Below, in pieces: positions 44,348 to 55,002 of a DNA stretch of 64,000 nt (position 1 is its first letter; each line of letters starts with the position of its first letter). This DNA is from Euborellia annulipes (taxonomy: Eukaryota; Arthropoda; Insecta; Dermaptera; Anisolabididae): positions 1-64,000 of the forward strand of contig JAKCPI010014841.1 in NCBI GenBank assembly GCA_023213315.1, given 5' to 3'. A program made the translations under genes and the position numbers. The notes under the pieces are model-generated. The model saw nothing but the letters and a program-made list of their open reading frames with translations, was not told where the DNA came from and searched no databases.

Positions 44348-46484
44348 ACATCTAAGATTTATAATAGAGTAAAATTTCTTAAGAATATTTTTTTATTTTA
44401 TATTGGAAAATATTCTCAAGCCGCGTATATCGTATATTTTTCATGATGATGGTTTTTCCTTTTTATCGATACATGGCATTTATTTATCTCGACTTTTTTT
44501 TTTATTTTAGCTGATATCTTGTCTCGAAGTGAGAGTTCAAAATTTTAAACTCGTCTCAAAATAAACAGAACCCTTTCTTTTCTGGCTCGATATCAAAACT
44601 CTTAATGTTTTCTTAACTCTAAATTCTTATGTCGTGATTAGAAGTGAAAACTTCTAGTGTAAAGTGAAGACATTTTTGCTTTTGTTTTAATTAAATATTA
44701 TGGGGGCGAGACGAAATTTTCCTTAAAGAAAAAATTTAATTTTAATATTAATAAATAATTTTTTTAAATTTTATTAATACCTATTTTTAAAAAAATAATA
44801 TTTTTGGTCTATTTTACGGGATTATTTACACCCTCTCTACCACTCATGGAAACAACTTTTTTATGTATTCAGAGAGAAAAAAATTAAATATAAAATTTTA
44901 ACCCGTTATTCAAATGAGATATGCAAATTTTAAATACCTTTAATATGACGACGGTGAGTTGGGTGGGTTAATACCTTATTCACACAATAACAACACAATA
45001 AAAGACAAACTAAACACTTTTGCGAGAGAAATGTTCAAACGGCTAATTCCCGATTCGACTCGAAAGCAACTAAAGACTTCGCTTTATTCACTGAGCTTTA
45101 GTACTCGTAGATTAAATTTATTAAGAGCTCTCTTTTAAAAAATTTATTGTTATCTTCAAACTAATAGTAATTTATTCAATATACAGTATTTATTTGTTAG
45201 TGATAATTTGAAACCGAAATGATTTTTATTTATGATTTTATTTTATTTACTTTCACTTAAAATTCATCCCCTATTAAATAAAATATTTCTAAAATATAGT
45301 CCGGTCAAAATAGACATTTAAAATTACAATAATTCCCACAGAGCTGAAAATTGGGGGAGACCTTGGATACACCATTACAATTAATTAATAACTACCAATC
45401 AATTGAAATAACGTGGTCAAAATGGCCTCCATTGTCGAAACAAAAAAATATACAAAAAGAAATGTTAATAAATTTCGATCATAGATTAGTCAAAAATAAA
45501 GAAAAGTGCTGAAAAGTAACGAAATAAAGAACAAAAATTTCTTCTCTTATCAAAGTCGGCAATAAAGTTCGAGAAATATCTTTTGACATTTAACAGCGTG
45601 GACTCTCACACGAACATATTTACTGTACAAAGGAGATTTAAAAGATCAATATTTGTAGAAATCAAGTTTTTTTTTTTTTTACCTCTACTAAATCTCGTGC
45701 CAAGTATCTGTCTATTTGAAAAAATAATATATCTCTAATAGAGAATTTCACGCCTCCTCTCTTATAAAAAAATAAATCAAATGAAAATCGTTCATGTTCA
45801 ATATGTAAACAAGATACTTAGAAAAATGTAGAGAAAATATACACTTAAAAATGAAATATAACTAATGAAATAAATTAAATTTAGTCAGCGTAAAAAACAT
45901 ATTGATTGGATCGGTAGTATTGAATTGGATTTCGATTTATTAGAATTAGAATCAGCAACAGATTGAATATTGGGGGGTTTTCACTTTATGGGTGGTTGGT
46001 TGGTTGCCTTTTCGCCTCGAACTGTGTAGAGATTTATGATGGAATAAACGAGGGTTAAATTCTTCCTCCGTGAAGGAGGATCGAAAGATAGACATTATAT
46101 TAAAATTAACGACTTTATTAAATTAGTTTGCCGTTTTAATAAAAGTTATTTTCGTTTTAAGTTAATCGGCCACTATTCAAAAATTTTATTAAATCATTCT
46201 TAAAGATAACTCAATTGCCAAAGAATTTTTTTATATTTATAGTGACCTACTTTTATAAAAATTATTGTTTGTCTTTATAGAGAGATAAAAACTGTATAAA
46301 AGAAAAAAAAAATTTGTTTTTTAATAGTTGCTCCTTAGGAAAAATGGAAAGAATTAATCTAACAAGTAAATTGGAAGACTGAACGATCAATATCATTAGT
46401 TTTTAGACGCTTTGTTTATTTTGTATTAAATATAATTAGGTCTTTAAAGAAGATGGATTAACGCCAGTTCTTTGTTTTTCACCA
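44348..46484. other. No gene seen
   Basis: About 2.1 kb of AT-rich DNA without recognisable genes or repeats. 45300-45430 might be an old repeat (TCCGGTCAAAATAG, CAGAGCTGAAAATTGG). Confidence 0.4.
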
Positions 46485-46492
46485 ATTGAAAT

Positions 46493-47243
46493 CAGAGGCG
46501 TAACTACATTTATTGCCCCCCCCCCCCCGAAGGCATAAGAATATCGCCCCCTCCCCTCCCTAAAAAAAATAAAAAAAAAATTTGTTAAAATAGAATTTCA
46601 AAAAATTTTAAATTTAAATAGATTTCATTATTTAGTGGTGCCTCAAACGGCTTAAAAAAACGAAGAAAAACCGAATTTTTACAGATTTTTAAACTTTAGA
46701 GACACCTAATACAATTTTTCCGATCTCTGAATGAAACAATAATATATTTAAGATATTCTATAGTTCTTCAACTTTCCAAAAATCATTCATTCTTAAAAAT
46801 CTCTTAGTTTCTAACGAAATTATGAACAAAATAAGGCAGAGTCTGGAGGTGGCTGTACTAAGAAAATACGCGATTTTTGCATTCAGGAAATTAAAGCCAT
46901 TTTAGAGAAAATTTTCTATTAAAATTTTTTTTTTCTCTATATCTCTAAAACTATGCCTGATGGGGCAAAACTGATCGCATTTTTTTTGAATCAGCGCTAT
47001 TCATCAAGAATAGACAATAATATCCCAGAAAACAATTCACTGTTTAACAGTGTTATTATGAAAGAGTTTTATTAAGATATCTCTATGAATTGTAAAATTT
47101 ATTTTGATGATAATTTGTTTACTACATTTTATTTATTAACTCTTTTATATATTTTTATGCGCCCGGGTCTCTGCGCCCCTTGAGCTGCTGCTGCGCCCCC
47201 TCCCCGCACTGCCGCGTCTGCGGGGGTGTTATTTACCCCCCTG
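46493..47243. mobile_element. hAT-type non-autonomous element, 751 bp
   Basis: Starts CAGAGGCGTAACTACATTTA. The right end is GC-rich and ends ATTTACCCCCCTG, so the inverted ends are poor. A perfect 8-bp duplication attgaaat (46485-46492, 47244-47251) supports the boundaries. The interior is AT-rich with GCGCCCGGGTCTCTGCGCCC near the right end. No transposase frame. Confidence 0.75.
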
Positions 47244-47494
47244 ATTGAAATACCTGTACATATAAATAAATATGACGGAAAGTGTGAAACAATTTCAGAT
47301 TGGAAAAATTTAGATTAACTATCAAAAAAGTAAAATAAATGAGAAAAAAAAATCTTAATAAAAAGAAAAAACTTTCCTGCTTTTTTTAAACAAATTAAAA
47401 AAGTTAAATTTTTCATTAACATAATACAGGGGGCCTATCAAAGAGCTCACTAATTTTAAAATAAAACGCGAAAACGAAGAGATCTGCGAATAAA

Positions 47495-47800
47495 AAAAAA
47501 GATGTTGCACCCAGCGAATTTCCACTCAGATCAGCCCGATAGAGAACGATAACTCTGAGATAACATTTCGATCCTAGGTTTGGACCATCATCCGTGCTGA
47601 GGCTGTGTCATAAAGGAATAAATAATCTTACCCAAAAAGAAAAGGGCCTCATAACTATTGTTATCAAAAGTTTGCACATGTTCAAATAGCAGGGGAGTTT
47701 ATAATATATATATATGTCTTTAAGATACAGTGCCAGCTCTGATGATGGTCCAAACCTAGGATCAAAACATCAGCCGTGGACTGGTAGCTGCAACTCCTTG
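47495..47800. repeat. Foldback remnant with two hammerhead-like modules
   Basis: Outer parts are inverted copies: GATCCTAGGTTTGGACCATC (47570) and GATGGTCCAAACCTAGGATC (47744). Plus strand 47733-47779: CCAGCT, CTGATGA, T, GGTCC-loop-GGATC, AAAAC, ATC, AGC-CG-TGG; stem I pairs with a two-base bulge, but G of GAAA is lost. Minus strand 47560-47600: GGATGA, TGGTCC, GGATC, GAAATGTTA. Both are decayed. Confidence 0.55.
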
Positions 47801-48293
47801 TTTTCTTTTATAATAAGTCATGATACTTTAAATATTTATCAGAAGTAATCTCAAGGAACATCCTAGTTGACTCTAGTTGATACATTATAAGTATGTTAAG
47901 ATAAATCAATGTATATTAATTAATAAGAAAACACTTGGTGATACGTTTAAATTTATTCATAAGTAAATTATACGCTCAATAAGTGTTTCGACTACTTAAC
48001 GAAATTTGATAAATACCGTACTCTTGATGATCAATCGTTAAGTTGTTTAAATACGTATCAAGTGTATAATTTACAAATTAATAAATTGAAACCACCAAGT
48101 ACTTTACTAATTAATTAATTTACATTGATTAATCTTTATCTTTCAATTTGTACTCTGGCCAAACGCTCTGCATTTATCCTTAGATGAATCAAGAACTGAT
48201 TATGTCAAAAGATCACGATCTGATAGTAAGACAAAATCCATATGATGAACAATTTATTATAAATTAGCTTAAATAATATTAAACGATAATACA
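47801..48293. other. No gene seen
   Basis: AT-rich, with loosely repeated TACGTTTAAATT / AATACGTATCAAGTG motifs around 47940-48070. Confidence 0.4.
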
Positions 48294-48305
48294 CCCAGAC
48301 AGCCT

Positions 48306-49100
48306 GGAATATTGCAGTAATATTGCAGCAATTTTGCCAACCTTGCACAATATTGACAATATTGGAGCAACATTGCTGTAATTTCGCTGCGCAATATTGA
48401 AGTGAAGACATTGCAGAAATATTGCAGCAATATTGCTGTGGCAACATTGAAGTGTGAATATTGCGACAATATTGCAGTGACAACATTGAATAGTGAATAT
48501 TGCAGCAATATTGCATCAATATTGCTGTTGCAATATTGAAGTGTGAATATTGTTGCAATATTGCATCAATATTGCTGTTGCAATATTGAATACTGAATAT
48601 TTCAGCAATATTGCAGTGGCAATATTGAAGTGTAAATATTGCTGCAATATTCCTGAAATATTACAGTGGCAACATTGAAGGGTGAATATTGAAGCAATAT
48701 TGCAGCACAATGTTGCAATGGCAACATTGAAGTATGAATATTTCAACAATATTGCAGTGGCAATATTGAAGTGTAAATATTGCTGCAATATTCCTGAAAT
48801 ATTACAGTGGCAACATTGAAGGGTGAATATTGAAGCAATATTGCAGCACAATGTTGCAATGGCAACATTGAAGTATGAATATTTCAACAATATTGCAGTG
48901 GCAATATTGAAGTGTAAATATTGGAGCAATATTCCTGAAATATTTCACTGGCAACATTGAAGAGTGAATATTGAAGCAATATTGCAGCACAATGTTGCAA
49001 TGACTACATTGAAGTATGAATATTGCAGCAATATTGCAGTCAATATTGAAGTGTGAATATTGCAGCAATATTGAAGTGGCAACATTGAATAGTGAATATA
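48306..49100. repeat. Left GCAATATT minisatellite with 141-bp higher-order unit
   Basis: Words such as GCAATATTGAAGTGTAAATA and GGCAACATTGAAG alternate. The junction GGCAATATTGAAGTG recurs at 48618, 48759 and 48900, exactly 141 bp apart, with near-identical intervening sequence, so several short words form a higher-order repeat. Confidence 0.88.
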
Positions 49101-49154
49101 GGGTTAAAATTATCATATCAACTTTATAATATTCATATTAATTAAATTAATTAA

Positions 49155-49437
49155 CGCCCCCGGGTGTGGCATAGTAGGTAGCGTGCCTACCTCATATGCC
49201 AAACGTCGCGGGTTCGGACCCAGGCAGTCCGATGATTTTATTTAAGCCATCTGGATACCAGATGGCTTAAATAAAAATGCCTGGACCCTAATATATATAT
49301 ATAAATTCATAAATAACGGTTATCGTAAATGTCTTATATGGCCTAAGTTGCCGAAAAGACTGTGTGAATGTGTGTGTGAGTGCGAATGAGAAAAAAAGTA
49401 GTGAATGTTTTTTTTTTAAATAAAAAAAAAAAAAAAA
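49155..49437 (+). mobile_element. SINE family 1, full length, inside the GCAATATT element
   Basis: CGCCCCCGGGTGTGGCATAG, TACCTCATATGCCAAACG, GGGTTCGGACCCAGGCAG, a perfect hairpin TTATTTAAGCCATCTGG / CCAGATGGCTTAAATAA in which both arms carry the compensating C and G change, CCTGGACCCTAATA, then a body and a long A tail. An 11-bp duplication aaattaattaa flanks it (49144-49154, 49438-49448). Confidence 0.92.
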
Positions 49438-49527
49438 AAATTAATTAATGCCCGTGATGACCCGTGGCTCAGAGAGAAGACACTAGCTTCTTGAGCCTGG
49501 GGTCCAGGATTCGCTTTCCGTCCCCAG

Positions 49528-49789
49528 CAAGGGCTGTCCCAGAGGGGGGTCAAGAGGGTCGTGGCCCCCCCCCCAAAAAAAAAATCATTTTTTTTTTTAA
49601 CACACACTTTTTCCCACTCACTCTCCCATTCACACAATCTTTTCGGCAACTTAGGCCATTTAAGACTTAAACGATACTTATATTTGATTAATATATATTT
49701 ATTGGGGTCCAGGCCCATTTATTTATACTATAAAAAAAAAAAAAAAAAACAGTGACCCCCCTCCAAATGTAAGGCTAGGACCGCGCTTG
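49528..49789. mobile_element. hAT-type MITE (CAAGGGCTGTCC ends) inside SINE 2
   Basis: Starts CAAGGGCTGTCCCAG and ends CTAGGACCGCGCTTG. A perfect 8-bp duplication gtccccag at 49520-49527 and 49790-49797. It is different from the GGCGGATCC family. It contains a reversed SINE 1 piece. Confidence 0.9.
49583..49725 (-). mobile_element. SINE family 1, truncated, inside the hAT MITE
   Basis: Poly-T, ACACACTTTTTCCCACTCAC, ACACAATCTTTTCGGCAACT, TAGGCCATTTAAGACTTAAA, GGGGTCCAGGCCCATTTATT. The tRNA-like head is missing. It is either a second-level insertion or cargo captured by the MITE. Confidence 0.82.
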
Positions 49790-50149
49790 GTCCCCAGCGA
49801 GAAAAATTTATTTCATTTGAATTGACTGCAAATAATTTGAAATAAATAGGGATGCGGTCTAAATCGCCTTAGATACCGAAAAAGAAAAAAAATTAAAAAA
49901 TTAAAAAAAAAAATTAATTTTAAATATTAAAAATTATTATTTTTTTACAATTTATAAGTGACTTTTTGTTTAAAAAAAAATTTAATAGTACTACATACGA
50001 ATTAAGTAGCTTAAAAAGTGTTGAAATTTCATATAGCAAAACGTCCGAGGCAGTAAAGGAGTCGAATATTGGAATCAAGACATTGGAAATATTGGAAATG
50101 CAAAAAACTCGTGTTCAAATCCCTCTATGAACAAGTTTTTTTTTATCCT

Positions 50150-50470
50150 GCAATATTGCCACAATATTCCATGCAATATTGCCACAATATTCCATGCAAT
50201 ATTGCCACAATATTCCATGCAATATTTCCACAATATTCCATGCAATAGTGCCACAATATTCCATGCAATATTGCCGGAATATTCCCGTAATATTGCTGCA
50301 ATACTTGCAATATTTTTGTAATATTGCAACAATATTCCATTCAGTATTGCCACAATATTCCTGCAAGTTACAAAGAGGCGGACATAGGAATATTACAACA
50401 ATGTTGCTGTAGTGTTCCTGCAATATTCCCTGCAAGGTTAAATATTGCAATGTAAGATTCCTGCAATATT
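50150..50470. repeat. Right GCAATATT minisatellite
   Basis: At least six copies of a 23-bp unit ATTGCCACAATATTCCATGC (plus AAT) at about 50150-50275, then diverged GCAATATT words to the right end. Only the repeat explains the long frames here. Confidence 0.88.
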
Positions 50471-50495
50471 AATGCAAGATTCCAGGCTGTCTGGG

Positions 50496-52188
50496 CAGTA
50501 ATGAAACTATTTATATGGCGGCTTTTGATGAACAAATAAAATCCTTTAATACTATCCATATTTATGGAGATTTTGTTATTTTTTTCCAACTACGATTGAA
50601 AAATTAATCCTATTAAAACATATCGTATCGAACAAACAAGGGTAGGTTAATTCCAAATTATTTTATTTTGTTTTAATTTCATATTAATATTTGATAATTC
50701 CACTTTTAAGAAATGAATTCTGTCAATTGCGAACGTTCTTTCCTTGAAATGTTTCCATTTTAATCTTGGGAATGAGAATGCCCTTTGTGTTTCAGGTGTC
50801 ATATTTTGTCTTCTCAATTCTGGTTGACAATGCAGCTCTGGTGTATTTTTTTTATGGTGATATGATGCTGCACTCATTTTTTTAGATGGTTGCTGGGGGG
50901 TTGGAGTGTTGCAAGAAAATATTATTTCCCCTGAGCAAGTCAAAAGCAACTTATGAATAGATCGCACATTTTTTATATGCATTATATTTTTAAAAGGTAA
51001 AAAATCGAGAATGAATTTTTTTTTATTTAAATAATAATCAATAATTTTTAATTATTTGCGGTTAGATGAAACCAACTCGCAGAGCCTGTGAGGAGGGAGT
51101 AAAAACTAGTATAAAAAAAAAAAAAAGAAATGCTTGGGCAACTCGTGGTCGCCATTTACGTACTGGCAAGTGGGAAATGTTTATAATTTTATTTATATGA
51201 CCAAAATTTTATTTATCCAAATTAAATGAATCATATTTAATTCTTGGTTCTTTTGCTTGTTCATTTATTAAATGATTTGTATTTGTGTATTTACTTCATC
51301 CTAAAATAAAACTTTAAACAAATCAACCAACGAATAAACTATTTGAAAATAAATTTAAAGAAAAATGTTTTCCTTCTAGTCGGACATATTTTATTATTTT
51401 TTATTACATTCGTAAGTTGATTGAGCCTTTAAACAAAATAAATATGACCTTGACCATATTTTGAATAGTGTATTTAAACGAGCAAAGATGAATGGCCTAG
51501 TACTTGATTCAATTAATTCCCTCTAATTGTTATTGTGATTACAGGTGGGTCTATTAATGGAAGCCACACTTTTAAAACGCGAGTTCATTAAACTGAATCT
51601 AGCTAAAAATATCATACATTTGAATGAAATGTTATTGCATGACACATTTATTTTATCATTTAAGATAGATAACATCATTACACAAGAAAAGCTTTTATGT
51701 AGGAAAAAAATTTTATATTAAAAAAAAAAAATTGTTTTATGAAGCTCTTGAAAGTTGCGTTTAGTGGTTATTAAAATGCGGAACATTAAAATTATTTTAA
51801 TATTAAAGTTTTTTAAGACAATATTTTTAAGATGACTATAAAATAATATTAATGTAATATTTTATTTAGTTTTAATTTCAAGAATATTATTTTTCCGTCG
51901 TCATAATAATTAAAACTCTTTTAGGGAATAATTTAGAGAAAAAAATTGCTCAGCAGAAAATTAAAAATTCTTTCAACATTTTTCTAGCATAATAAGTGGT
52001 AGAGTCTAAAGATTGTTGGGCATCTAATATTTTATGTTTTAATTAAAATTGGTAGGGTATAAAAGAATTTTCCTTTTCTGAAAATTTTAATTCCAAAGAC
52101 AGAATTGGTAAACAAGAATTAATTAAAATATTGATAGAGAAAGAGAGTGCGCAGCCAAAGAAAAAGTCTCTATGTTAATAAAAACTCA
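50496..52188. other. Possible decayed LINE end at 50650-50990, otherwise nothing
   Basis: The minus strand of 50650-50990 reads ELRRQNMTPETQRAFSFPRL then KWKHFKERTFAI, faintly like the LR...PR...ER.F pattern after LINE reverse transcriptases. It could be chance. The rest is AT-rich with no gene. Confidence 0.3.
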
Positions 52189-52189
52189 T

Positions 52190-52610
52190 ATCAGCAGAAA
52201 CGTTTCAGCTTTAATAAGGCCATCATTCTATCAAGTTTATATTGCTAAAATTTATATACTGTGAGTTAAAATTTCGTTCCACTTTGCCTTTCCTAATATT
52301 TTAGTCTAACATATTGAGTATCCAAGATGAGGTACCTTTTTTTGGTTTATTTGTCTTTAACCAGGGGCATGAGGCACCTAATATTATCCCGAGCAGCAGC
52401 TCCTGAGATATCCTAGCCCTATAATACTCCTATAGTAATTGAATATTTGTTATGGCTGTAGTATGTTCAAGAAAGAATAATTCCCAAAGAAGAATGCAGC
52501 CAAATCATCGGAGCTGTGAAGACAAAATCACAGCTCCGATGATGGTTCAAACCCGAACCGAAACGTCAGCAAGTGTTTAGGAATTTTTATTAAAATTACC
52601 AACCCTGCTC
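52190..52610. repeat. Foldback remnant with hammerhead-like modules
   Basis: 52196-52235 on the minus strand has AGAA, TGATGG..., CTGAAACGTTTCT. 52505-52544 is a hairpin ATCATCGGAGCTGTGA / TCACAGCTCCGATGAT with an 8-base loop, made of two mirrored module edges. Confidence 0.5.
52528..52577 (+). ncRNA. Hammerhead-like motif, one core change
   Basis: CACAGCT, CCGATGA (U4 of the core reads C), T, GGTTC-loop-GAACC, GAAA, CGTC, AGC-AA-GTG. Stem I pairs GCT/AGC and CAC/GTG around an A/AA internal loop; stem II is perfect. The core change probably inactivates it. Confidence 0.4.
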
Positions 52611-52619
52611 TGCTCCATA

Positions 52620-53292
52620 TTAAGTATAGATACAGTATACCCAACGAATTTATTTAAAAAACAAAAGCTGTCTTTTTTCTCTTCTGAATCAATGATAGGT
52701 TGATTATTTAATCTTTTTAAAAAAATTAATTTTATTTAAATAAATTTGGCATAAAATTTTTTTATTAATCTACTATGGGAGAATGTTTACAATATAATTT
52801 AATCGGCTTTTATTTATAATTTTATTTCATTAAAAATGACTGCTCTACAAAAACATCCTCCTTATCTTTAATTCCAGCGTCTATGAATTTAATATCCAAA
52901 CTTCGAAGGATTTAATTATTGTTTATTACCTTCAAATCTGACATAACCTTATGTGTTTATTTATTAATATTTCGGTAGTAAATAGCTAAGATAATATCTG
53001 AAATAAATGGAGTGAAGTGAGTTTATTCTACAGGAAAGTCTCTATAATTGGATTAAGTAAAATCATAAAGCTGAGATGATAAGGGATTTGGGTTTAGTAT
53101 TGTGTATATTGTGACAGTGGCTTGTTCTAAAGTATCAATTCTATATTCCTCTTTTTTAGGATTCAGCTTTTTTGCTCTCAACTGTAATAAGCTGAGAATA
53201 TATAAAAGAGATTTCTTTGGTCCTTTTATAATTAAAAATTAAAAAAGTTATTTTTTAAAATACAGAGATAGGTAGGCCTATATCAAATATTA
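52620..53292. other. No gene seen
   Basis: AT-rich DNA without recognised features. Confidence 0.45.
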
Positions 53293-54120
53293 TTTTACTT
53301 TCTCTTACCTATATATCAATATGTTAATATTTAGAGAGAAAGTATTGCATTGATGTCAAAAATTCGATGTCGACATTTTGATGGAAATACACGTTTCGAG
53401 ACCCTTATGAGTTAAAAAAGTGGGTCTCTCAAAATGGTTTGTTTGACTGTGTATGTATCATATCTGTGATCAAAATAAAGTATAAAGAAAATAATCTACG
53501 TGGTTTAAATTTTATATTAAAGTTATGTACAGGGAGTGACAATATTAAGTCCCACCCATGCTTTTTCTACTTGTAATTATTTCATTGTTTTTAAAAAAAT
53601 ATTATATATTTTTTAATGGAAACTTTCATGATTCAAACCTAGAAAATTTCCACTAAATATTTTCATTTTCTTTTATAAAAACAATGAAATAATCACAAGT
53701 AGAAAACGCATGGGTGGGACTTAATATTGACCCTCACTGTACATGACTTGAGTAGGGAAATAACTTTTATATTTAATCGGCCAAAGAATACTATTGCTTT
53801 TCTAATGTACTTTTTTTTTAGAATTTTTTTCGATTTTCTCAAAATTTACTCCAATGATTTTGATTAAAATTTAGATGATTTTTATTTAAATGTATAGCAT
53901 AGCCCCCCTGCCCCCCCAAATGACGCCACTGAGGAGAAATGGTAATAAAATATAAATATTTTCCCATATTTATAGATTTTACATTTACATTCTAATGTAA
54001 CATGTTACACCATAGTGTCAGAATACTAAATATATATCGGCACAATAAAATCCAAGCACAGAACACAACTTTCAATTACCGAAGGTAAGAAGAAAGTTAT
54101 ATGACGTGCGACGATCACAC
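53293..54120 (-). repeat. Repeat family A, near full length, interrupted by a MITE
   Basis: The 3' hairpin TTTACTTTCTCTTACC starts it, and the 5' hairpin sequence GAACACAACTTTCAATTACC ... GTGCGACGATCACACTA ends it. The body is in the expected order. The MITE 53530-53739 splits it, and 53898-53934 (CCCCCAAATGACGCCACTG) is a foreign hAT-like end scrap. Confidence 0.8.
53530..53739. mobile_element. Tc1/mariner-like MITE, 58-bp inverted ends, TA duplication
   Basis: Left CAGGGAGTGACAATATTAAG, TCCCACCCATGC. Right in reverse CAGTGAGGGTCAATATTAAG, TCCCACCCATGCG. The arms then continue TTTCTACTTGT and ATTATTTCATTG. TA flanks both sides (53528-53529, 53740-53741). The interior of about 90 bp is non-coding. 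Confidence 0.88.
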
Positions 54121-54155
<35 letters not shown>

Positions 54156-55002
54156 GACTTGCGATATTAAATATTGGAAAATTGAAAAAAATAAAAAATT
54201 ATTTTAATGAAAAGAGCTAACTAAAAAGGAGAAACAAAATTTTTATAAGAGCGTCGAAGGAAGAAAGTATTATCAACTACTTCAATTTTTTTTGGAGATA
54301 ATGAGTATTGAGAAGAAAGTATTGTTATAATAATAAGAGATAATTATAGGTTCGATACAAAATTCCTTTGAAGTCGTAAATTCGCCTACTAGGCAAAGAT
54401 ATTGCAATATTTTTTTTGAATCTTAAAACTGTTCAATAGCCTTTATTGATTATACTAAAACCATCAATCATTCTATTATTAATATTTTTTTTTTTTTTTA
54501 TATTAGGAATAAAGTTTTGAAATGAATCCAAATCAATCGATTCTATAAAATACTTTATTATTTCTCTGTTTAATAATCAAAAGACACCAGAAAGAACAGA
54601 ACACAAAAAATTCAAGAATGAAAATGAAAAATAAAAAAAGACCTCCCTTGTTCCTTATTTTTAATCAATTTTAATATACTTGTTCTTGGTATTAAGGGAG
54701 CTGTTGCTGGGCAGTAAAATTATTTGAACCTCCAAGATGAAATTAAGTTGACCTTTAACCATTTAATTAATTAACCAAGTTAATATTAGAATTGCTATGT
54801 TGTTATTTATGTAGCCCCTTATTTAGAACATATAAACAAACCATGGAACAGTAAGTAAAGTATAAGTGTTAAAATTATAATAAATAGTAAATATTTGAAG
54901 AGAGTGCCAAATGAAAAACTACAATTTAATCAATGGATTTTCCATAGACAAATAAAAGTTACCGTAATTCTAAAAAAAATCCTTTTCAATAGGCCTATTA
55001 AA
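54121..55002. other. Poly-T tract and AT-rich sequence
   Basis: T run at 54123-54151. No gene seen. Confidence 0.45.

Larger units (their letters stand above)
49449..49913 (+). mobile_element. SINE family 2, split by a hAT MITE
   Basis: Left part 49449-49527: CCCGTGGCTCAGAGAGAAGA (A-box side), GGGTCCAGGATTCGCTTTCC (B-box side). Right part 49798-49913: a hairpin ATTTATTTCATTTGAA / TTTGAAATAAAT, GGGATGCGGTCTAAATCGCC, AGATACCGAAAAAG and an A-rich tail. The interrupting element is 49528-49789. Confidence 0.8.
48294..50495. repeat. GCAATATT-repeat element with inverted ends
   Basis: The left edge CCCAGACAGCCTGGAATATT and right edge (reverse) CCCAGACAGCCTGGAATCTT are inverted copies. Inside each end is an array of GCAATATT/GCAACATT words (48306-49100 and 50150-50470). 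Left and right arrays read as inverted counterparts. The middle (49101-50140) is mostly later insertions. The many open frames here on both strands are products of a short-period repeat and are not genes. No target-site duplication was confirmed. Confidence 0.75.

Noticed and set aside
48205..49116. Overlapping Cys/Gln/Tyr-rich open frames on the minus strand
   Set aside because: They follow directly from the GCAATATT repeat, which lacks stops in several frames; no start context, domain or codon bias.
50075..50450. Open frames on both strands rich in YCGNIAWNIVAI-like repeats
   Set aside because: Translation of a 23-bp tandem repeat in several phases; not a protein.
48294..50495. CRISPR-like array
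   Set aside because: Repeats are contiguous and degenerate without unique spacers, in a eukaryotic context.
50647..50982. Functional 111-codon gene
   Set aside because: Only a faint resemblance to a LINE C-terminal region; no start or neighbouring motifs, so kept as a note within the region entry.
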